From Actinomadura rupiterrae (GTDB lineage: Bacteria; Actinomycetota; Actinomycetes; Streptosporangiales; Streptosporangiaceae), in assembly GCF_024172125.1 (NCBI RefSeq), contig NZ_JAMZEA010000007.1:598404-662403 (forward strand): a stretch of DNA of 64,000 bases. The letters run 5' to 3'. The translations under genes and the position numbers were made by a program. Shown here one piece after another: positions 58,560-64,000 of the stretch (the stretch's first letter is position 1; the number at the start of each line of letters is the position of its first letter). Under the pieces are notes generated by a model, which had not been told where the DNA came from, did not search any database, and saw nothing but the letters and a program-made list of their open reading frames with translations.

Positions 58560-58762
58560 GCGTACCCCGCGTACCCACACCCCCTCGAACTCACATTCAT
58601 CCAGGTCATACCTGGAATGAGGTGGGTACGCGGGCCGGGTACGCACCGGGTACGCACCGCGTACCCCGCCCGCCCTGGGTACGCGCCTCCCGCGAGCCTG
58701 GGTACGCGCTCCGCGTACCCCACATCTCCGCAGGTCAGACACGGTTTTCGGGGTGGGTACGC
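58560..58762. repeat. Iteron-like cluster: ten GGGTACGC boxes (candidate replication origin)
   Basis: GGGTACGC or its complement GCGTACCC occurs at 58560, 58569, 58624, 58637, 58648, 58659, 58677, 58700, 58713 and 58755, in both orientations, in a 414-nt gap with no gene between the DUF927 ATPase and the primase gene. Boxes on opposite strands sit in face-to-face pairs. An imperfect palindrome CCAGGTCATACCTGG (58601-58615) lies inside. Downstream is a C/A-rich stretch ending before 58934. The position and repeats suggest oriV. Confidence 0.75.
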
Positions 58763-58933
58763 GCCGCCCGAAAACACCCCCCCTTACAAACCGCCGGGGG
58801 TGTGCGCATGTCCCGCCTCTCCCCTCGGCCGCGGCCCGCCCGAGATTCCTTCGGCCGCCTGTCACCTTCACCGCTCCGCATCCACCTGCACCTGGTGATC
58901 CCGCCCTCACGTGATCGCCCGAAAGGAGGCCCG

Positions 58934-60022
58934 ATGTCCGTCAGCACCCCAACCACCACCCACGCCGCTGACCGCACCGACATCCGGCCGGTCCAGCTCG
59001 CCCTGGACCTGGCCGCGCTCGGCTGGCACGTCTTCCCCCTCTCCCCGTCCAACAAGCGGCCCCTGGCCAACTGCCTGGACTGCCACAACAACCCGCACTG
59101 CGCCGCGGGCGACTACCGCGGCTGCGTCTGCCTGCCCGACGGGCAGTGGTGCCACGGCGTCCGCGCCGCCACCACCAACCCCGACCGCATCACCACCTGG
59201 TGGCGCCGCGTCCCCGACGCCGTCCCCGCCGTCGCCGCCGGCCCCTCCGGCCTGGTCCTGATCGACCTGGACACCCACACCAGCCAACCGCCCCGCGACC
59301 CGGCCGCCGAGCTGCTGCCCGGAATCTCCCTGACGGAGGAGCAGGTACCCGGCGGCTACGGCAGCGTCCGCAACGGCATCGACGCCATGCACCTGCTGGC
59401 CCGCCTGCGCGGCGGCCCCCACCCCTGGCCCGCCGGACCCGACCACCAACCCGTCAGCGTCCGCACCCCCTCCGGAGGACGCCACCTCTGGTACCGAGCG
59501 CCCGACGGCCACCTCCACCAGGCGCTGTCCGCCCTCGGCTGGCAGATCGACATCAAAGCCGGATGGTCCTACGGCATCGCCCCCGGCGCCGTCACCCGCG
59601 CCGGCGCCTACGCCGTCCACGCCGGAACCCCACGCGACCCGGGCCGCATGCCCGACTGGCTCCTGCACGAAGTCCGCCGCGTCGCCGGCCCCAAACCCGA
59701 GCCGCCACCGGCACCGGCCGCCCCCGCGCCGCAAGGCCGCGGCAACGCCGTCGGCTACGTCCGCACCGTCCTGGACAACGGCGCCTCCGAACTCGCGGCC
59801 CTCACCGACGGACGCAAAGCCGCCCTGGGCGCCCTGGCCTACAAGATCGGCGGCCTGCTCACCTGGGCCGGACTCACCACCGCCGACGTCGAAGACCACC
59901 TCATCCACGCAGGCCTCGCGTCCGGCCTCACACACCGCGACGCCCGCCGGATTGTCCAGCGCTCCCTGACCAACGGCCTCGCGCGGCCGCTCCCCGCACC
60001 CCGCGACGGCCACAGCGCCTGA
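58934..60022 (+). CDS. Bifunctional DNA primase/polymerase (Prim-Pol)
   Basis: The 362-residue product starts at ATG 58934 with AAAGGAGG upstream. It has the AEP Prim-Pol layout: ALDLAALGWHVFPLSPSNKR followed by PLANCLDCHNNPHC with Cys-rich insert (CAAGDYRGCVC), the metal site GPSGLVLIDLDTH near 108, and VRTPSGGRHLWYRAPDGHLH near 178. The C-terminal helical part (AALGALAYKIGGLLTWAGLT) may be a primase-C-terminal-like domain. It can make primers and extend them, starting element replication together with the DUF927 protein. Confidence 0.88.
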   Translation: MSVSTPTTTHAADRTDIRPVQLALDLAALGWHVFPLSPSNKRPLANCLDCHNNPHCAAGDYRGCVCLPDGQWCHGVRAATTNPDRITTWWRRVPDAVPAVAAGPSGLVLIDLDTHTSQPPRDPAAELLPGISLTEEQVPGGYGSVRNGIDAMHLLARLRGGPHPWPAGPDHQPVSVRTPSGGRHLWYRAPDGHLHQALSALGWQIDIKAGWSYGIAPGAVTRAGAYAVHAGTPRDPGRMPDWLLHEVRRVAGPKPEPPPAPAAPAPQGRGNAVGYVRTVLDNGASELAALTDGRKAALGALAYKIGGLLTWAGLTTADVEDHLIHAGLASGLTHRDARRIVQRSLTNGLARPLPAPRDGHSA

Positions 60023-60124
60023 GCTGCCCGACCAACCAACCCACAGACCGTGGACGGCCCCGGCGAGAACGCCGGCAAGCAGACCCCGCCGGGGCCGCCA
60101 CCTCCCTTGAGAGGCATCTTCATC

Positions 60125-60343
60125 ATGGCGACTCCCACCGCATCTCAGCAGGACATCGCAGAGACCGGCCTGCCGACCGACAGGCTCGGCACCATCGAAG
60201 AGGTCGCCGGGTTCCTCGGCATCCCGGTCGCAACGCTCTACCGGTGGCGTCAGGTCGGCAAGGGCCCGAAGGCCCGCAAGATCGGCAAGCACCTCCGCTA
60301 CCGCTCCTCGGACGTGCATGCCTGGATCGACGCCCAGGACTAG
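60125..60343 (+). CDS. xis: Excisionase-like MerR/HTH-17 protein
   Basis: The 72-residue product has the winged-helix pattern of Xis/HTH_17: DRLGTIEEVAGFLGIPVATL followed by YRWRQVGKGPKARKIGKHLR and a short tail (YRSSDVHAWIDAQD). It precedes the integrase gene by 134 nt, as in most AICEs. It would bend DNA at the element ends and favour excision. Confidence 0.88.
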   Translation: MATPTASQQDIAETGLPTDRLGTIEEVAGFLGIPVATLYRWRQVGKGPKARKIGKHLRYRSSDVHAWIDAQD

Positions 60344-60477
60344 AGCCCCTCCCCGCCTTCCCGCCTCGACGAACGAGCTGCTCCGCAGCCGCTACACCGT
60401 CCCGCACACGCCAGGCCGGAACCGGAGGACACGGACCTCCGGTTCCGGCCCGTCCCCGAAAGCGAGATAACACCCCA

Positions 60478-61881
60478 GTGCGCATCCGCAACGTCCAGTT
60501 CTGGAAGACCCAGTTCCGCGCGGGCCGCCGCAAGCCGTACCAGGTCCGGTGGGCTGTCGACGGAAGTCCCTTCTACGAGTCCTACGTCACGTCCGCCCTC
60601 GCCGAGAACTTCCGGAACGACCTGATCGCGGCCGCGCGCCGCGGCGAGACGTTCGACCCCGAAGTCGGCGGCCTGCCGCAGTCGATGTGGCCCAAGCCGA
60701 AGGCTGTGACCTGGTACGAGTTCGCACGGAAGTATGCGCTGATGAAGTGGGCGCATTCCGCCGGGAACAGTCGGCGGAACAGCGCGTCCGGCCTGATCCG
60801 GATCACGTTGCTCCTTCTGAGCTCGGATGTGCGGAAGGAGGATGCACCTCGGCTCCGGCACGCTCTACGGCACTGGGCGTTCCGGCGCGTGGACGATGCC
60901 GCGGTCCCGCCAGAGCAGGCCGAACTCCTTGAATGGATCGCCGAGCGGTCCCGGCCCATCACCGACCTGGAAGACCTCGGCACGCTCCGGGAGCTGCTGA
61001 ACGAACTCGGGCTCTGCCTCAACGGAACTCCGGCCAAGGCCAGCACGGTCGCGCGTCATCGAGCGGTGCTGACCAGCACGCTGAACTACGCCGTCGAGCA
61101 AGGCGTGCTCAAGTACAACCCCGTCGACAAGCTGGCGTGGAAGCCGCCCACGCTCTCCCGCCAGGTCGACCCGCGCGTGGTCGTCTCGCCCCAGCAGGCG
61201 CGCGAGCTGCTGAAGGCCGTCACCTATGTCGGGACGTGGGAGAAGCAGCGCGGCCCCCGGCTCCGGGCGTTCTTCGCCTGCATCTACTTCGCGGCTCTGC
61301 GCCCGGAGGAGGTCGTGGCGCTTCGGGAACAGGACTGCAAGCTGCCCGAGCACGGTCCGGGCCTACTCGTCCTGTCCACGGCGATCACCCGTGCGGGCGG
61401 AGCGTGGACCGACGACGGCAACAAGCACGAGACCCGGGGGCTGAAGCTTCGGGCCGTGGATGACGGGCGAGACGTCCCCATTCCCCCGGAGCTGGTCCGC
61501 ATCCTGCGCCAGCACATCGCGGACTTCGGCACGGCCGCGGACGGCAGGCTCTTCCCCGGCCCTCACGGCCAGGCCCTGGACTCGACTCGGTACCTGGACA
61601 CCTGGGAGAAGGCGCGACGTCTCGCGCTACCGCCAGAGCTCGCCGGATCACGCCTGGCCCGGCGCCCCTACGACCTGCGACACGCGGCCCTGTCGCTCTG
61701 GCTGAACTCGGGGGTGGCGCCGGCGGAGGTAGCGCGCCGCGCGGGGAACACGGTGCCCGTCCTGCTTCAGACCTACGCCCGGTGCATTCACGGCCAGGAG
61801 GACACGAACACCAAGCGGATCATCGACGCCCTCGGAGACCCGGAGGAGCAGGAGGAGCCCGACGAAGACGAGGAAGGCTAG
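60478..61881 (+). CDS. int: Tyrosine recombinase (integrase)
   Basis: The 467-residue protein has an N-terminal arm-binding region, a core-binding domain (ASTVARHRAVLTSTLNYAVE) and the catalytic domain: Arg275 in FAALRPEEVVAL, YDLRHAAL with Arg401-His402 (Tyr398 in place of the usual first His), and the nucleophile Tyr433 in VLLQTYARCIHG. The start is GTG 60478. The end of the gene is 210 nt before tesB; this gap has a TGGTCTAGACCA palindrome (61893-61904) and is part of the right end. It catalyses site-specific recombination between the 98-bp att repeats. Confidence 0.95.
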   Translation: MRIRNVQFWKTQFRAGRRKPYQVRWAVDGSPFYESYVTSALAENFRNDLIAAARRGETFDPEVGGLPQSMWPKPKAVTWYEFARKYALMKWAHSAGNSRRNSASGLIRITLLLLSSDVRKEDAPRLRHALRHWAFRRVDDAAVPPEQAELLEWIAERSRPITDLEDLGTLRELLNELGLCLNGTPAKASTVARHRAVLTSTLNYAVEQGVLKYNPVDKLAWKPPTLSRQVDPRVVVSPQQARELLKAVTYVGTWEKQRGPRLRAFFACIYFAALRPEEVVALREQDCKLPEHGPGLLVLSTAITRAGGAWTDDGNKHETRGLKLRAVDDGRDVPIPPELVRILRQHIADFGTAADGRLFPGPHGQALDSTRYLDTWEKARRLALPPELAGSRLARRPYDLRHAALSLWLNSGVAPAEVARRAGNTVPVLLQTYARCIHGQEDTNTKRIIDALGDPEEQEEPDEDEEG

Positions 61882-62091
61882 ATCCAACCGATTGGTCTAG
61901 ACCATTGACCAAGATCGGCACACTCCTGGCACAAAAATCTTGATGAGCGATGCGTAACGACGGTGAAGGACGGCATCGGACGGCGGCGGGTGCGCAGGGC
62001 TGCGCGCACCCGTCTCAGTCCAGCGCTCGGCCGTCGGGACGCGGCTCCGAGAGACGCGCCGGGCCCTGAGCGAGAAGGGCGTTGTTGCTGG

Positions 62092-62955
62092 TCAGGCGTC
62101 GGTGACGCGGATCAGGCCCTCTTGCATTACCGATGCGACGAGGTCGCCGTCGCGGGTGAAGATTTGGCCTCTTGCTAGGCCGCGGGCGCCGCCGGCGAAG
62201 GGGGTGTCTTGGTAGTAGAGGAGCCAGTCGTCGGTTCTGAAGGGCTTGTGGAACCACATGGCGTGGTCGAGGGAGGCGCCCATGGTGCGTTTGTCGCCCC
62301 AGGCGAGGCCGTGGTTGAGGAGGACGGTGTCGAGGAGGGTCATGTCGGAGGCGTAGGTCATGAGGCAGACGTGGAGGAGGGGGTCCTCGGGGAGGTCGTC
62401 GTCCACCTTGAGCCAGACCTTGGACTCGGGGGTGGCCAGGGCCGGGTCCTTGGCGGCCTCCCAGGTGAGGGGGGTCGCGTGCCGGACGTCGAAGGGGCGG
62501 CGGTTGACGAACTCGGTGGCGGCGCGCTCGCCGAAGACCGGGATGAGGCGGTCCAGGGCGGTGGGGAGGGTCTCGGGGTCCGGGGCGTCCGGCATGGGGG
62601 CGTGGTGGGTGGGGCCGGGCTCGTCGATCTGGAAGGACGCCGAGAGGCTGAAGATGGCCTTGCCGTGCTGGATGGCAAGGACGCGCCGGGTGGTGAAGGA
62701 GCGGCCGTCGCGGACGCGGTCCACGGTGTAGACGATCGGGACCAGGGGGTCGCCCGGGCGGATGAAGTAGGCGTGCAGGGAGTGCACCGCGCGGGTCGGC
62801 GGGACGGTGCGTCCGGCGGCGACGAGGGCCTGGCCCGCGACCTGGCCGCCGAAGACGCGCTGCTGGCGGTCCTCGGGGCTGCGGCCCCGGAAGATGTCGT
62901 TCTCGATCTGCTCCAGGTCGAGGATGTCCAGCAGGGCCTTCACTGATTCCTTCAC
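62092..62955 (-). CDS. tesB: Acyl-CoA thioesterase II (TesB), completed by the element
   Basis: The 287-residue protein has two hot-dog repeats of TesB: RVFGGQVAGQALVAAGRTVP followed by SLHAYFIRPGDPLVPIVYTV and RSFTTRRVLAIQHGKAIFSL, then in the second half CLMTYASDMTLLDTVLLNHG and LDHAMWFHKPFRTDDWLLYY. It hydrolyses acyl-CoA thioesters in the cytosol. The last about 57 codons lie inside and beyond the att repeat, so part of the gene was swapped on integration without changing the protein. It is convergent with nothing; uvrD2 follows upstream on the same strand 39 nt away. Confidence 0.93.
   Translation of the reverse strand: MKESVKALLDILDLEQIENDIFRGRSPEDRQQRVFGGQVAGQALVAAGRTVPPTRAVHSLHAYFIRPGDPLVPIVYTVDRVRDGRSFTTRRVLAIQHGKAIFSLSASFQIDEPGPTHHAPMPDAPDPETLPTALDRLIPVFGERAATEFVNRRPFDVRHATPLTWEAAKDPALATPESKVWLKVDDDLPEDPLLHVCLMTYASDMTLLDTVLLNHGLAWGDKRTMGASLDHAMWFHKPFRTDDWLLYYQDTPFAGGARGLARGQIFTRDGDLVASVMQEGLIRVTDA
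62168..62265. repeat. attR: 98-bp direct repeat, right copy
   Basis: Matches 26924-27021 at 97 of 98 positions. It lies inside the intact tesB gene, coding residues just before its C-terminus. From 62167 leftwards the codons of the last about 25 residues differ at many third positions from the displaced copy at 26848-26923 while the protein is unchanged, so the element appears to carry its own tesB end. Confidence 0.85.
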
Positions 62956-62994
62956 GCGGATCAGTCTCCCAAACGCGGGCGTGTGAGGGGGCTC

Positions 62995-64000
62995 TCACCC
63001 CCCGTTGAGCAGCGCCAGGACGTCGGTGCCGAAGCGGTCGAGCTTGACGCGGCCGACGCCGGGGATCTGGGCCAGCTCGTCCATCGAGGCGGGGGCGCGC
63101 TCGGCGATCGCCTGCAGGGTGGAGTCGGTGAAGATCACGAAGGCGGGTTCGCGGCGCTCGGCGGCGGTGCGGGTGCGCCAGTCCTTGAGCGCGAGGAGGA
63201 GGTCCTCGTTCAGCTCGGCGGGGCAGTCCTCGCAGCGGCCGAGCTTCTGCTCGATCGCGGCGGTGAGCGGACGGCCGCAGACCCGGCAGGGGCGCGGGCC
63301 GGAGCGGCGGGTGCGGCGGGACGCGGCGCGGTCGACGCGGGCCGGGGTGGGCGTGGCGGTCTTGCCGGTCAGGCCGTCCAGGAAGCGGGACGGCTGCCGG
63401 TAGCGCTCGCCACCCGGGTCGCGGGACAGCGCCCACGACAGGTGCAGGTGCGCGCGGGCGCGGGTGACGCCGACGTAGAGGAGGCGGCGCTCCTCCTCGA
63501 CCTGCTCGGCGGTCTCGGCGTACTTGATCGGCACCATGCCGTCGGTGAGGCCGATCAGGAACACCGCGTCCCATTCCAGGCCCTTGGTGGAGTGCAGGGA
63601 CGCGAGGGTGACGCCTTCGAGGGACGGCGCGTGCTGGGCGGCGGCGCGCTCCTCCAGCTCGGCGACGAAGTCGGGCAGGCCGGCGGACGGGTCGTCGACC
63701 GCCATGTCCTCGGCGAGCTGGGCAAGCGCGGCGAGCGACTCCCAGCGGGACCGGGCCGCGCCCGCGCCGTCCGGCGGGGCGTCGGTGAGGCCCGCGCCCG
63801 TCAGGACGTGCCGGACGGTCTGTATCAACCCGAGCCCGTCCAGTTCGGCGTCGCCGCCGGCGCGGGCCGCGCCGCGCAGCCGGACGACGGCCTCGCGCAC
63901 CTCGGGACGCTCGAAGAACCGCTCCGCGCCGCGCACGACGTACGGGACGCCCGCGTCGTTCAGCGCCTCCTCGATGCGGGCCGACTGCGCATTGATCCGG
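62995..64000 (-). CDS. uvrD2: ATP-dependent helicase UvrD2, C-terminal part (cut by window edge)
   Basis: The open frame continues to the right edge; the residues visible there read RINAQSARIEEALNDAGVPY and VVRGAERFFERPEV, the SF1 motif V region. Further on come LASLHSTKGLEWDAVFLIGL and YVGVTRARAHLHLSW (motifs V-VI), a Cys4 linker (CRVCGRPL ... CEDCP), and a C-terminal HRDC domain (LLALKDWRTRTAAERREPAF; MDELAQIPGVGRVKLDRFGT). This arrangement, with a zinc-like linker and HRDC, is that of actinobacterial UvrD2, a DNA repair helicase. Confidence 0.93.
   Translation of the reverse strand, partial: RINAQSARIEEALNDAGVPYVVRGAERFFERPEVREAVVRLRGAARAGGDAELDGLGLIQTVRHVLTGAGLTDAPPDGAGAARSRWESLAALAQLAEDMAVDDPSAGLPDFVAELEERAAAQHAPSLEGVTLASLHSTKGLEWDAVFLIGLTDGMVPIKYAETAEQVEEERRLLYVGVTRARAHLHLSWALSRDPGGERYRQPSRFLDGLTGKTATPTPARVDRAASRRTRRSGPRPCRVCGRPLTAAIEQKLGRCEDCPAELNEDLLLALKDWRTRTAAERREPAFVIFTDSTLQAIAERAPASMDELAQIPGVGRVKLDRFGTDVLALLNGG

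Larger units (their letters stand above)
26924..62265. mobile_element. 35.2-kb integrative (conjugative) element inserted in tesB
   Basis: The interval is bounded by a 98-bp direct repeat and holds the parts of an actinomycete integrative and conjugative element (AICE): tyrosine integrase and excisionase at the right end, a primase-polymerase plus DUF927 ATPase, a replication-relaxation protein, an FtsK/TraB-type translocase and DUF2637/Spd-like membrane proteins. The distance between the two repeat copies is 35,244 bp, which would be the circular form. Unlike typical AICEs, which use tRNA genes, this one uses the 3' end of a protein gene. Cargo next to the left end is a CRISPR-Cas cassette. 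Mobility is inferred from gene content, not shown. Confidence 0.85.

Noticed and set aside
61893..61904. TGGTCTAGACCA palindrome as a second att core
   Set aside because: It is not found at the left end; the 98-bp repeat is the clear att duplication.

Overview
The window is high-GC DNA with dense genes, GTG/TTG starts and actinobacterial signature genes (whiB7, the UPF0182/PPA1309 pair, a DUF2342 zinc protease, uvrD2, PucR-controlled proline catabolism). It is a chromosome segment of a filamentous actinomycete. The gene mix suggests a Streptosporangiales relative such as Actinomadura, but that placement is inference. No tools were used: family calls rest on motifs and recalled family features.

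Region 1 (1-26.8 kb) is chromosomal: proline degradation and its regulator, an initiator tRNA, a YlbL protease, moaE, UPF0182, a serine hydrolase, an ArsR-SRPBCC fusion with a large operator palindrome, oxidoreductases, an AarF kinase, the whiB7 antibiotic-response locus with leader ORF and attenuator, an LLM oxidoreductase, an AraC regulator and an alpha/beta hydrolase.

Region 2 (about 26.92-62.27 kb) is a 35.2-kb integrative element of the actinomycete AICE kind. It is bounded by a 98-bp direct repeat (97/98 identical) inside the 3' end of an acyl-CoA thioesterase gene (tesB). The complete tesB lies at the right end with a 3' end apparently supplied by the element, and the displaced original 3' end remains at the left. 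From left to right the element holds: (a) a type I-G (formerly I-U) CRISPR-Cas effector cassette, csb1-csb2-cas3-small Cas8/Cas3-extension-like gene, between two co-oriented CRISPR arrays with related leaders and no cas1, cas2 or cas4 in the window; (b) a PP2C phosphatase and HTH-protein pair on the minus strand; (c) a long plus-strand run of mostly small genes with many 1-4 nt overlaps, including a WhiB-like protein lacking one cysteine, a beta-sliding-clamp homologue, membrane proteins, a DUF2637 (Spd-like) protein, an RsbW-like ATPase, a TraB/FtsK-type translocase and a MazG-like hydrolase; (d) a replication block with a replication-relaxation protein, a DUF927 helicase-like ATPase, an iteron-like cluster of ten GGGTACGC boxes and a primase-polymerase; (e) excisionase and tyrosine integrase genes.

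Region 3 (62.1-64 kb) returns to the chromosome with tesB and the 3' part of uvrD2.

Read as a whole, the element can probably excise and integrate (xis/int), replicate (prim-pol, DUF927, iterons, possibly its own clamp) and move as double-stranded DNA by an FtsK-type translocase. The CRISPR cassette is cargo next to the left att site. Its csb2 carries an apparent one-base deletion, so interference may be off unless this is a sequencing error. The most noteworthy points are the adaptation-less CRISPR cassette on a mobile element, the paired inverted repeats in both CRISPR leaders, the recoded tesB 3' end, the element-borne clamp and the two repeat clusters near replication and transfer genes.
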